Part shown: positions 1 through 9,141 of the stretch, piece by piece
Layout of the letters: each line of letters opens with the position of its first letter
Numbering within the stretch: the first letter of the stretch is position 1
DNA from: Chrysochromulina tobinii
Lineage: Eukaryota > Haptophyta > Prymnesiales > Chrysochromulinaceae
Length of the DNA stretch: 21,425 nt
Reading direction: 5' to 3'
Assembly (NCBI GenBank): GCA_001275005.1
Contig: JWZX01001880.1
Span: 1-21,425, forward strand
The notes under the pieces: model-generated
The model's input: the letters and a program-made list of their open reading frames with translations, nothing else
Database searches by the model: none
Told to the model about the DNA's origin: nothing
Program-made: the position numbers and the translations under genes

Positions 1-1
1 C

Positions 2-415
2 CCGAAGCTCTGCGTTGTCACAACGCCAGCAGACTTCATCGCAGCGTACCTGCGCGTGCCTTTCAAGCACGCGTACGAGGTTATCGACGATGTGCGCGGT
101 TGCCATCCGTTCCTCGATCTGCCGATCTACTCGTCGGCCGAGTATGAGGCGGCGTGCCGAGTGCTCTGCACAGCGGCATCCGATGTGTTACGCTCGGTGG
201 CGGGCCGGAACGGCGTCGCGACGAATGAACCGCTGGTAGTCGACATCCTACTCCTCGATGTAAAACGACCATTCGGATGTGCTGGGACGGGCAAATGTTC
301 GAGGCGCGTCGTGTGCCGGAGCAGGAGCCGGCGAGCCCACGTGAGCCACGTGAGCCACGTGAGCGGGGGGCAGATGAGCCAGCCAGCCCACGTGAGCCGC
401 GTGAGCCCCACGTGA
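2..415 (+). CDS. 3' end of an unrecognised protein-coding region (partial, 5' end outside window)
   Basis: A reading frame is open from base 2 to a stop at 413-415. About the first 85 codons look like ordinary protein (for example FKHAYEVIDD, CHPFLDLPIY, PLVVDILLLD) rather than repeat. After about codon 90 the frame enters the CACGTGAGC repeat and encodes only His-Val-Ser echoes, so the true end may lie earlier, or an intron may start at a GT near 260 or 236. I do not recognise the family with confidence. The order 'YEVI, short gap, Cys, FLDL, then a hydrophobic LLLD' faintly recalls archaeo-eukaryotic primase (PrimPol) active-site regions, but the expected acidic residue after D-L is proline. 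Treat it as hypothetical. Confidence 0.4.
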   Translation, partial: PKLCVVTTPADFIAAYLRVPFKHAYEVIDDVRGCHPFLDLPIYSSAEYEAACRVLCTAASDVLRSVAGRNGVATNEPLVVDILLLDVKRPFGCAGTGKCSRRVVCRSRSRRAHVSHVSHVSGGQMSQPAHVSRVSPT

Positions 416-945
416 GCCCCACGTGAGCCACGTGAGCCACGTGAGCCACGTGAGCAGGGGGGGTGAGATGAGCCAGCCAGCCCCAGGTGAGCCACGTGAG
501 CCACGTGAGCAGGGGGGTGAGATGAGCCAGCCAGCCCCAGGTGAGCCACGTGAGCCACGTGAGCAGGGGGGTCAGGTGAGCCAGCCAGCCCCACGTGAGC
601 CACGTGAGCCCCACGTGAGCCCCACGTGAGCCACGCGAGCCACGTGAGCCACGTGAGCGGGGGGTGAGATGAGCCAGCCAGATCCACGTGAGCCACGTGA
701 GCCACGTGAGCGGGGGGTGTGAGATGAGCCAGCCAGATCCACGTGAGCCACGTGAGCCCCACGTGAGCGGGGGGGTGAGATGAGCCAGCCATATCCACGT
801 GAGCCACGTGAGCCACGTGAGCGGGGGGGGTGAGATGAGCCAGTCAGATCCACGTGAGCCACGTGAGCCACGTGAGCGGGGCCTGACCACATGGGCTCTG
901 GTGAGGTGAGCCAGCCAGATCCACGTGAGCCACGTGAGCCACGTG
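338..945. repeat. Minisatellite of CACGTGAGC units (34 G-box/E-box palindromes)
   Basis: A 9-bp unit CACGTGAGC is repeated in runs of two to four. Each run is followed by a G-tract and a spacer (TGAGATGAGCCAGCCAG and variants), giving a higher-order period of about 55 bp (copies start near 484, 539, 685, 740, 796, 851) with one longer step to 922. I count 34 exact CACGTG sites inside this range, and four more scattered at 1007, 1041, 1082 and 1115. Variants CAGGTG, CGCGTG and CACGCG also occur. Because 9 is a multiple of three, every frame stays open on both strands, which produces long but meaningless ORFs. The array lies upstream of the AlkB-like gene. Confidence 0.95.
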
Positions 946-1120
946 AGCGGGGCCTGACCACATGGGCTCCCCGACGAGGCCGAGGTGTAGATTTCGACGG
1001 CTGGCTCACGTGGGAATGCGACGGCTGGAGCCGCGCCGAGCACGTGGCGTTCGAGGCGATCGACTCGTGCATCGTGTGGCTCACGTGAGGTTTTAAGGTG
1101 ATTTTAGGTAGTTACACGTG

Positions 1121-1572
1121 CCGAGGTGTCGAACCACCTGAGCCAGGCGGCTTGGCTCACGTCAGAGTGGGCCATCTCTGCCGTATGCGGGCGGCACAAC
1201 ATGCGGCGTGTCACGTATCGGAGATGTCTTGTGAGGTGTCACACGCACGATCTTCACCTGAGGGCATCGCAAACAGATTTGTAAAGATATTTTGCGCTCC
1301 TGACCGCTGAGCGCTGTGTCCGTCCCGCGTCTCCCGTCCGCCGCCGCGGCGGGGTTCAGGGAGCCGGCGACAGCGGCGAAAAACCAGAAACGTACCGGCG
1401 GACCGCATAGTTTAGATAATCTCAGAAGGCGGACCGCCCTACAGGTCCCCCTAGGTTCCGAGAGGGTGTAAGTCTACGGCAAAAACCGCGTGACTTTCGG
1501 CGATATTTCCGGGCCGGCGTGCACAGAGAGGCCGAATGCCCATGCCGAAGACTCTGGGGGACACCTTGCGCA
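1121..1572. other. Intergenic stretch upstream of the AlkB-like gene
   Basis: No convincing coding region, RNA gene or repeat is visible between the last scattered CACGTG site and the first in-frame ATG of the next gene. It presumably holds the promoter and 5' leader of that gene, but I see no recognisable core promoter element. Confidence 0.4.
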
Positions 1573-2891
1573 ATGCTCCAACGCGTGGCACGACGCGGCG
1601 CCGACTTTGTTGGCTGCGACTTCATCTATTGGAAGAATCGGCTAATCAGCCTCTCGCTCTCCCAGGGCACATTCTTGGGTGAGGAGTTCCCTTCAGACCT
1701 GAGTGGCCGGCCACCGCCTTACCCTCGCGACCAATGCGAGCGCTGGGACCTCAGCGCGTTGCCCCGAGGGTGCGCAACGCAGCACCCGCGGCAGCGCGGG
1801 CTGTGGGTGCTCCCTGGGGCGCTGAGCCCCGAAGCCTGCGAGGCGGCGGCGGCGGCGGTCGACGCACTCACTGGGCAGAATGGCGTGCAGGGTGAGGATG
1901 GCGTGCTGATGTACCCACCCGCCACGCAACCGCTGCCGCTCGCGCCCGCGCCGGCCGCCGAGCGTGTCTGGGCGTGGTATGCATATGGGCACGCCCGACA
2001 CATGGTCCCGCTGCAGCCGAGTCGGGGCGTGTGCGAGGCGTTCGCACGCGGGCCGCTCGCACTCCTCCGGTCGCACAACTGCACCGACGCGCGCACATGG
2101 CCGGAGCTCGCCAATGTCGGAGGCGGAGGCGGCGACGCACTGCGCTCTCTCGAGGCGATGCCGGGCGAGGCGATGCCCGCTGCCTTTGGCGGGCGGCCGC
2201 CTCTCTTCATACAACTGCAGAGCCTCGAGCGCGGCGCGGTCATCGGCGCCCATGTGGACGAGCATGACGTAGGAGGACGAGCGATCGCCACAACAGTTAT
2301 CCGCGGCGGCGTGAGCGAGGTGGGCGCTGAGTGCCGCTGAGTGTCTATCTGATGCCCTCTGTACGCCCTCTGATGAGTGGCTATGATGTGGCGCTGGCTG
2401 AATGTGGATGGAAGGATGCCTCCGACAGATGTTGGCTGAACATATGTCGGCTGATTCCCGGATGGGTAGGTGCGCGTGGGTGGCGTCATCTTCACGCTTG
2501 AGGTGGGGGACTTGTACGCGCTCTGTGGCGCCGCTCGCGACGCTGTCGATCACGAGGTCAGCTGCTACCGACGCCTTGACTACACGCCACTACCTCAGCA
2601 CACTCTCTGTGTGGCTGACGCACGCCAAATACACGCCGAACGCACGCCTGCCGCCTCGGATGCATGCACTCGCCCCCCATCGGAGTTCCCCGCATGAGTT
2701 CACCCACGAGCCCCCTGCACCTTCCACAGGTGTACGCCTCCAACGCCAAGCCCAACCGAATCACGGTCACCATTCGGTATGGCAGCCTCAGCAGCAGGTG
2801 CAGTGACGGCTCCACAGCCGGCGGCGCGGACCTGACGGAGCATGACCCTTATCCGTACCCGGCGGCGGCAGCGACTGTGAAGCGACGGTAG
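1573..2891 (+). CDS. AlkB-like 2-oxoglutarate/Fe(II)-dependent dioxygenase (three exons)
   Basis: Proposed exons are 1573-2310, 2470-2556 and 2730-2891 (328 residues), all joined in phase 0. Donors are GTGAGC and GTCAGC; acceptors are GGGTAG and TTCCACAG. Splicing reassembles the whole catalytic core. H227 and D229 (motif AHVDE) are in exon 1, and the third iron ligand H274 is in exon 2 after GDLYALCGAARD. R285 and R291, the R-x5-R pair that closes AlkB-type cores and binds 2-oxoglutarate, are in exon 3 (RITVTIRYG). An N-terminal LWVLPGALSPEAC segment is typical of the superfamily. Such enzymes oxidatively demethylate nucleic acids or proteins; the substrate here cannot be told. The start is the first in-frame ATG; the frame is open a little further upstream, so an earlier exon is possible. 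The next gene (RDM1-like) is co-oriented. Confidence 0.85.
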
Positions 2892-3243
2892 CTCCGGCCA
2901 GCTATGAGCGCAGCAGCTGGCAGGCAGGGGCACGATCCACACACCAGGGTCACCAGAGGCGGAGAGCTAGCGGAGAGCCGGAAGTCGAACCTCGAACCTC
3001 GAAATTCACGAATCCAACTGGTCTCGTGAATTTGAATCGACGGGACGCCGTTTCCACCACCACACCACCACCCGAGTTTCGACCCTCGCCGATTCGACCA
3101 GGCGTCCCGCCGATCAAACTCACGAGACAAAATCAAATTTAAGCTACAGGCAGGCGCAATTACATCCCACATCAAGGGGCGCGAAGGGGCGCCTGCCGGG
3201 CAGCTCGCGGTGGACCCCCGAACTCGGCGAAGGAAAGAGCAGC
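2892..3243. other. Intergenic stretch carrying a foldback element
   Basis: Between the AlkB-like stop and the RDM1-like start no gene is visible. The middle is occupied by the inverted repeats listed separately at 3002-3128, and the remainder is probably the leader and promoter of the RDM1-like gene. Confidence 0.45.
3002..3128. repeat. Foldback (nested inverted repeat) element
   Basis: Two nested inverted repeats are visible. The first is a perfect 10-bp pair, AAATTCACGA at 3002-3011 and TCGTGAATTT at 3024-3033, with a 12-base loop. The second is a larger imperfect pair: 3021-3049 pairs with 3101-3128, with two mismatches and one gap over 29 bases and a loop of about 51 bases. The sequence is less GC-rich than the flanking genes. 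This is the architecture of a small foldback or MITE-like element, but no flanking target-site duplication is obvious and I cannot test copy number. Confidence 0.7.
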
Positions 3244-4116
3244 ATGTCGGCATGCCTCATCCGCCTCGATCGAAGGCCAGCCGCGGGCCAATTCTGCGTG
3301 ACGCTCAGTGGCATCTCGCCCAACACCGACCCGGCCAAGCTCGAGCGCTGCTTGCGCGAGTGCGGTGGGCCGCTCGAGAACCTGATCGTGCACGAGTCAC
3401 ACTTTGGGGAGAGCCGGGCGCTGAACGCGACGGCGCAGTTCTTCTGCGAGGCGGACTGCGAACGCTGTCGGAGCAACTGCGACGGGCTCCTCCTCAGCGG
3501 CCGGCGCATTCAGGTCTCCAGGCTCAACAAGAGCTCTGGCTGGAGCTCGAATGGGGCTGTCCTTGAACTCGGCTTTGCAAAGGCCATTGAGCTGATGAAC
3601 CATTTCTTGGGCTTCAACGGCTGGTCGAGCGAGCTGCTTGGCTTCGAAATCGTGGCAAACGGCTCCGGCACGAGCGCAGGTACGCCCGCCGCCGTCCTCG
3701 CCGCCGCCGGCTACGAGGCACGTGTTCGCATTCGAGTGCCGGGCAGCGGTGTCGACCTGATCGGCACAGGGGTAGGCGACACAGGCTCCGTGGTGGGCTT
3801 GGGCAGCGGCGCGGCGGGCTTTGAGGTTGCGGCGCGGCGCAAGAAGACTGCCGTCTCGAACGCCGTCAAGGCAGCCCTCGCACGTCTGGTGCTCGTACTC
3901 CTGCCGAGCGGCAAGGTACTGGTGCGCGTGGTGGAGGCTCTCCCGAAAGAACAAGCAAGGGTGGTGCTGGAAGCGAGGGGGCAAGCAAAGGGGGAAACTA
4001 GGGGGCTGGGGGCGCCGCGCGATCGGTTACCCCTGGCAGTGGCACCGCTTGCCGCCGCACCCACTGCCGTGCGAGCAAGCGTACGTCAAGCTTTACCTCC
4101 AGAGGTCGTAGACTGA
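3244..4116 (+). CDS. RDM1-like protein (RRM domain plus RAD52-motif region), single exon
   Basis: 290 residues from ATG to TGA with no intron. Residues about 15-92 fit an RRM fold: VTLSGIS as the first strand/RNP2 position, NATAQFF as RNP1-like, and a final strand GRRIQVSRL. Residues about 108-222 match the layout of RAD52 motif-containing protein 1: ELMNHFLGFNGWSS, then EARVRIRVPGSGVDLIG, then a basic KKTAVSNAVKAALARLVLVL helix ending LPSGKVLVRVVE. RDM1 in vertebrates binds nucleic acids and is linked to recombination and to the response to DNA damage; a role here is by family analogy only. The last 60 residues are Ala/Arg-rich and look unstructured. It lies 350 bp downstream of the AlkB-like gene, in the same direction. 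Confidence 0.82.
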   Translation: MSACLIRLDRRPAAGQFCVTLSGISPNTDPAKLERCLRECGGPLENLIVHESHFGESRALNATAQFFCEADCERCRSNCDGLLLSGRRIQVSRLNKSSGWSSNGAVLELGFAKAIELMNHFLGFNGWSSELLGFEIVANGSGTSAGTPAAVLAAAGYEARVRIRVPGSGVDLIGTGVGDTGSVVGLGSGAAGFEVAARRKKTAVSNAVKAALARLVLVLLPSGKVLVRVVEALPKEQARVVLEARGQAKGETRGLGAPRDRLPLAVAPLAAAPTAVRASVRQALPPEVVD

Positions 4117-4665
4117 CTGAGTAACTGACTGAATTTACTACAGTGTTCTTGAGAGTGACTTGAGAGGCGCTAGCGGAACCGCGAGAAAACGTGCTACGCG
4201 TTATATCGCGCCCCGCCCCACCTCCGCCACGGGCGGGGCGCGGCGCGGCGGCGCCCGGCGCGCGGCGCCCGAGCGCGACCGGGCCGAACGATACCGCGGC
4301 GGTTACGGCGGCACAGTCGCCCTTCATTCGATGATTACCGTACCGTACACGGCCCATGCGACACATGTAGATTCCACCAGTTGGCACCACTGCTGTACAC
4401 TGTGTACTCTCTGTCGCATCGCCCCACCGGGAAAGGCAACTTGGGGGACATCGAGGGGGACAAGACGGGGGACGAACGAGGAGGCCCTTCGGGTGTGTCT
4501 CTCCCCGCGTACCGGTACGCCAGGCCGATCATCACCAGCCGGTGCTTTCTGCTCTCGTCGCCTATGGCTCTCTCTCACGCGCTCGAACACAGCTCTCCTC
4601 TGTTGCATATGATGGCATCGGTTCATGCATGCGCCCAGTTGTTTGCTGGCCGATTAGATGGCTCA
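4117..4665. other. Intergenic stretch between convergent genes
   Basis: The RDM1-like gene (+) and the small membrane protein gene (-) end toward each other here. The stretch contains the GC hairpin at 4207-4242, a very GC-rich CG/GGC run to about 4290, and several short GTAC palindromes near 4335, 4398 and 4512. ORFs on both strands have no protein-like character, so I assign no gene. Confidence 0.5.
4207..4242. repeat. Perfect 12-bp GC-rich inverted repeat (hairpin)
   Basis: CGCGCCCCGCCC at 4207-4218 is exactly complementary to GGGCGGGGCGCG at 4231-4242, with a 12-base loop. It sits about 90 bp past the RDM1-like stop and would form a very stable hairpin in RNA. It could mark a transcript end or GC-box sites; neither is shown. 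Confidence 0.75.
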
Positions 4666-5151
4666 TTAGATGGGAGGATACAAGCCCCTGATTACATCCG
4701 CTGAGGGCGATACCCCCCATCCGCAAGTGGCTTTGCACTGCATCGTCCCCTGCGGCGGCGAGGGCAAAGCATCCACGCACTCCTCGAAGCAGCCGACGTC
4801 CATCGCGTAAGGAGCAGCCAGAGCGTGGAGGCCTTGCGATGGAGGCCTTGCGACCATGGTGGCCAGCACGGTGAAAAGCACCAAGGTCACAAGCACCAAG
4901 CCAACCCACACGAGGCGCATAAATGCAATCGTGACACTGTTGCATTGCTGGGACAAAGCCAGCTTCACGGGATTCTGTTCGGGTTGTTGCGAGTCCGTAA
5001 GGGCTTGCTGCTGCTGCTTGTCGGCATTCCGCGCCTCCAGCACCGCCTCCTCTTGCTCGAATTGGGCCATTGTCGTGTCGAACGAGACCCGATCTTGCCG
5101 TTCATAAGGCAACGTTATCTTAAGCCCTCCGAGGGCCGTGGGCGCCTGCAT
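4666..5151 (-). CDS. Small single-pass membrane protein with paired CX3C motifs
   Basis: 161 residues, single exon. Residues 1-78 are polar, with a Gln-rich, Glu-rich stretch (AQFEQEEAVLEARNADKQQQQ) likely to be helical. Residues about 79-100 (LVWVGLVLVTLVLFTVLATMV) form one strong transmembrane segment. The remaining 60 residues contain four cysteines as C121-x3-C125 and C139-x3-C143. With no signal peptide and few positive charges after the membrane segment, an N-in, C-out topology (lumen or outside) with two disulfides is plausible. I do not recognise the family. CX3C pairs occur in small Tim-type mitochondrial proteins, but those lack a membrane helix. The gene lies 379 bp downstream of the large ankyrin/IBR gene on the same strand. 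Confidence 0.7.
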   Translation of the reverse strand: MQAPTALGGLKITLPYERQDRVSFDTTMAQFEQEEAVLEARNADKQQQQALTDSQQPEQNPVKLALSQQCNSVTIAFMRLVWVGLVLVTLVLFTVLATMVARPPSQGLHALAAPYAMDVGCFEECVDALPSPPQGTMQCKATCGWGVSPSADVIRGLYPPI

Positions 5152-5530
5152 TGTCGAGCTTCTCCTTGCTTGTCCTTGTGATCATCTCGGTGCAGTGAAG
5201 TGAGTGGACCTCGCGCGGTGTCCCAGTGACGAAACAAGTTTTGACGAGATTTTGACGAGAATTTGATTGCTATTCAGCTCTCGATCGCATGCTGTAACGG
5301 CGGGGTCGTGCTACGACACGACCGTACTGTCGCGGTTGTGCGTGTACTGTCGGGGTACCCGTCGGCGCTCCGCTTGGGTCCGAGGTCTCTCTGGCTCCCA
5401 CTCCAGCGCGCCCAGGGGGGGGCTTCATCAGCAGCCTAATGGTCCACCGTTTCGCACGGGGAGCGGGAGGTGAACGTGTCCCTCCACATCCCCCTGTGGC
5501 ACGCCCCCCCCCTCCTCAGCCTCTCAAGCC
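5152..5530. other. Intergenic stretch between two minus-strand genes
   Basis: This should hold the 3' end of the ankyrin/IBR transcript and the promoter of the small membrane protein gene. The only structure seen is a short repeated GTACTGTCG near 5325-5353. No gene is visible. Confidence 0.4.
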
Positions 5531-8483
5531 TCAGCGCTTGCGCAGCAGCCAGTCCATCCAGCTGCCGGCATCGGCGGCGGCCATGGCGCCCGCCGCGCCC
5601 GCCGCGCTCCCGTAGCGATCTCTCGCGCGCGCCTTGGCGCTCACCAGGCGCTTGATGGCCATCCGTAGCTGGCGGCGCTTTGCGGTCGCCGCGGCCGTCA
5701 GTAGCACGAGCTCCTCATGGCCACGTCGCAGGAGCGCCGCGTGCTGCAGCAGGATAAGGGACCGCTCGTCGTCGTGGGGCTCGAGCGGGTTCGTCGGTTT
5801 CGTCATGTCGAGCGGTTTCGTCGGTTTCGTCAGGTCGAGCGGTTTCGTCGGTTTCGTCAGGTCGCGTGGCCGGCTGGAGAGGGCATCGACGCCGCCGTTG
5901 GCGACGCCGGGAACAGCCATCTCCCGCCATCTGTCGTCGTCTGCCGCCATCTGCCGCCATCTGCCGCCATCGGAGACTCCGGCGGCGGCCGCCGCGGCCA
6001 CTGCCGCCGCCGTCGAGGTCGTCATGATCGTCGCCTCGCCGCTCGAAAAGGGCACCACCGCCTCTGCCCCTCCTCCGTGAACGCCTCCGTGAACGCCTCC
6101 GCTGGCCCCGATTCGAGTGTCGTCCATTCGCCTGGCCGCTCCCCCGCTGGCCCCGCTGGCCGGCGCGTCGGGCAGCGGGGCCACGAGGAGCTCTGCCAGC
6201 CGCTCGAGCAGAAACTCGAGCTGCTCGTGCAGCACGTCCGACGTGCGCAGCTCCGCCAGAAGCGCCGTCATGGGCGCCTCGAATCCGGAGTCGGTGCGCT
6301 CAACTCTCGGGGAGGGCGGCGGCGCCGTCTTGGGCGGCTCGCCGCGGGCGGAGGAGGGGGGCGCACCGCGCGCCGAGGGCGGCGCCGTCTTGGGCGGCAA
6401 CTCGCCTCCTCTGAGGGAGGGCGGCGGCGCGCCATCGGCGGGTTCGTGGGCGCTTCCGAATCCGGACAACGTGCGCTGCACGGCCCCGCCGACGGCGGCG
6501 GCCACGGCGCCGTACTCGCCGCTCGCGCCGCTGCTCCCAAACCCAGACAAGGTCCGTTGAACGGCGCCTCCACCGACGCCGACGCCGACGCCGTCGCCAC
6601 CGCCGGCGCCGTTGCTACCGGTGCGAAACGAAGCCAGGAATCGCGCCGTGGCGAGCACCCGTGACGCGAGGTGGCGCGCGATGTGGCTGGTGCGCAGGAT
6701 ACGCTTACCCTCCACCAACGCGACGAGCGCCGGTGGCAGCGCGGCAGCCACCCGCTCGACACGGCGCTCGGCGGTGGCCAGCCCCGGCGGCTCATCGCGA
6801 CTTGACGAAACCGGAGTGGGCGCGCCGTACACGAGTGCCAACACGGCGCGCACCTGCGCGAGCCCCGCCCGCCACGACGCTTCCTCGCTCAGTTCGGTCG
6901 AGAGTCGGTCGTAGCACTCGCGGCAGTGGCGCAGCTCGGCCGACGCCGCCGCCTCCTCCCGCGCCAGCCGCTCCGCTGCCGCGCTCGCCGCACCGCCCGT
7001 GTCGGCCGCGCCCTTGCTGCTGCCCGTGCCGGCGCCGCCCTCGCCGCCGCCCTCGCCGTCGGCATCCAGGCTCGTCTCAGATCCGCCAGACGGGGAAGCA
7101 ACAAGACCGCTGTCGTCACGACCGAGCACGTGGAGCCTGGGCACGTTGAGCATCGTGACGGGCGCTGAGGGGGCGGGCGGTACCACGCCCGTTACGACGC
7201 CCGCCTGCGACGGCGCCTGGGCGGCTGCCTGGGCAAACGTCTGGTGGTGGTGGTGCTGCTGCTGGTGCAACCGCTGGCTGCTGCTGCTGCCGCTGCTCGC
7301 GATCGGCGGCGGCGGCGGCTGCCGCTGCTGCTGCTGCTGCTGCTGCTGCTCGTCCTCGAGCTCCGCGAGGGCCATCTGCCAGCTCGAGAGCAGCGCACAT
7401 GGCAGAGGCTGGTGCGCCTCGCGCCGGCACTGCCAGCAGAAGCGGTGCATGCATTGGCAGGTCACATCGAAGACAGGCCGGCCGCCGTTACGGCTGCGCG
7501 CGGGAGAGGATTCAAAGCAGTGGATTGCATGCGTGCATCCGGTCCGTGGGCACGCCTGCCACGACTCCGACTCCGTCAACAAGTAGCGCACCAGCGACTC
7601 GTCGTACGCGCGTAGCAGCTCAGGGGTCAGCAATCGATGCATCACTTCGGGCGGAACGGGCGCTGGGGGTGCACGCACGCCGCCTTTGCCGCCGCCGGCG
7701 CCAGGCTTGTCCTTGTCCTTCTCGCTGGACGTGTCCTTCTCGCCGGCGACGGCCCCCCACAGCGGCTTCTCCTTTTCGTCCACGCCCAGCGGAGCGGAGG
7801 GGTAGGTCAGTGGCACGGAGAGGCCGCCGAGCACCTGGGCGCGCAGGTACGCCCCGAGCTGCGCGTCCGAGTGCGCGCTGATCTCTTTTGCACTGCCCTT
7901 GGCATCATCCTCGTCCGCCCGACCGTCCGCCCGGCCGTCCGCGCGGCTGCCGCCTGCCAAGACGCTGTCAGCCGAAGGCGGGCTGTCCACCGCGAGCACC
8001 GCGGCGGCGACGGACGCCGCCTCGGCAGCAGACGCCTCGCCCTCCATGGCTGCCAAGGCCGCTGGCGTGGCGGCGTCGGCGTCGGCGTCGGTGGGCGAGG
8101 CGGCAGCGTTGGCGGCGGCGGCGATCGCGTCGGCGGAGGCGGCGGGCGGCGGCAACGGATGCGGCGGCGGCAGCGGCTGCGGAGGGAAGAGGTCGACGAG
8201 GAGGGTGGGCGTCGTCTCGAGCGCCTCCATCACATCGGCGTACGACCAGCTAAAGCGGCGGAGGACATGGACGGCATGCGAGGTGGTGAGATGTGGCGCG
8301 AGGCTGGCGATGGCGTGCAGCTGAGAGGCGAGGTGTGCCGCGACCTCGCCCACCGCCATCACATTCGTCTCCGCCGAAGCTGCCTCCTCGATCTCATCTT
8401 GCTCTGCCGCCATCTCGACAGCCCGCTCGGCGGCGCTCAGCATGCAAGTGCTCATCACGGCGCTCATCCGGCTCTCGTTGGCA

Positions 8484-8516
<33 letters not shown>

Positions 8517-8936
8517 GAAGCGCCGCCATTGCCGCCGACGTCGCCGGCGGCCGTGGGCGAGACGAAAGGGTTCCATTTGGGCAGTGTGCGAGCGCCGTGA
8601 TGAGCGCCATGGCGTTCGAGGATGTGATGGGGATCCAGGGGACCTCGAAGCGGGGTCCAACTGGACTCCATAGCGCTCGCACTGGCGTTCGCACCGCTGG
8701 CGACGGCGCCGCCGTGGGCGCTTCCGAATCCGGAAACCGTGCGCTGCACGGCCCCGCTGACGGCGGCGGCCGAGTCGGCCGCCGCGCCGAGCCGGGCGAT
8801 GCATGCAAGCGAGCCGTAACCTCCGTCGTCGTGCAGCCGCAAACGACGCGCCTCCTCCTCGAGGTAGAGCGCACGCGCCGTCCTGAGCGCGCGCAGGCGT
8901 GCCTCGCCGTCCTTGCCACTCGTCAACGGGAGCGCG

Positions 8937-8980
<44 letters not shown>

Positions 8981-9108
8981 CGCCGTCGCCTCCGCCTCTG
9001 CCTCCGCCGCCGGGTTGGTGACGCTCGCCATCAGGTCGACAGCGGCGACGGCGGATGCGCCGTTGCCGTCGCCGGCATGGTGTGCAGAGGCGTGGTGTAG
9101 GAAGGCGT

Positions 9109-9141
<33 letters not shown>

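Noticed and set aside
338-945. CRISPR-like array
   Set aside because: Units have no unique spacers; both unit and spacer are repeated, and the genome is eukaryotic.
81-1043. Long minus-strand ORFs (320, 229 and 170 codons) over the CACGTGAGC array
   Set aside because: They encode only AHV, SRG and LTW echoes of a 9-bp repeat, which keeps all frames open; no real protein signal.
2941-3128. tRNA-like GGTTCGA segment on the minus strand
   Set aside because: No cloverleaf or acceptor stem can be drawn around it; the inverted repeats explain the structure better.
4160-4612. ORFs on both strands between the RDM1-like and membrane-protein genes
   Set aside because: No domain, no typical composition, and they overlap a GC hairpin and GTAC palindromes.
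5717-6664. 315-codon plus-strand ORF
   Set aside because: Arg/Gly-rich shadow of the ankyrin/IBR gene, no motif.
7637-9100. 487-codon plus-strand ORF antisense to the ankyrin/IBR gene
   Set aside because: Arg/Gly-rich shadow of GC-rich codons; the minus strand carries clear domains at the same place.
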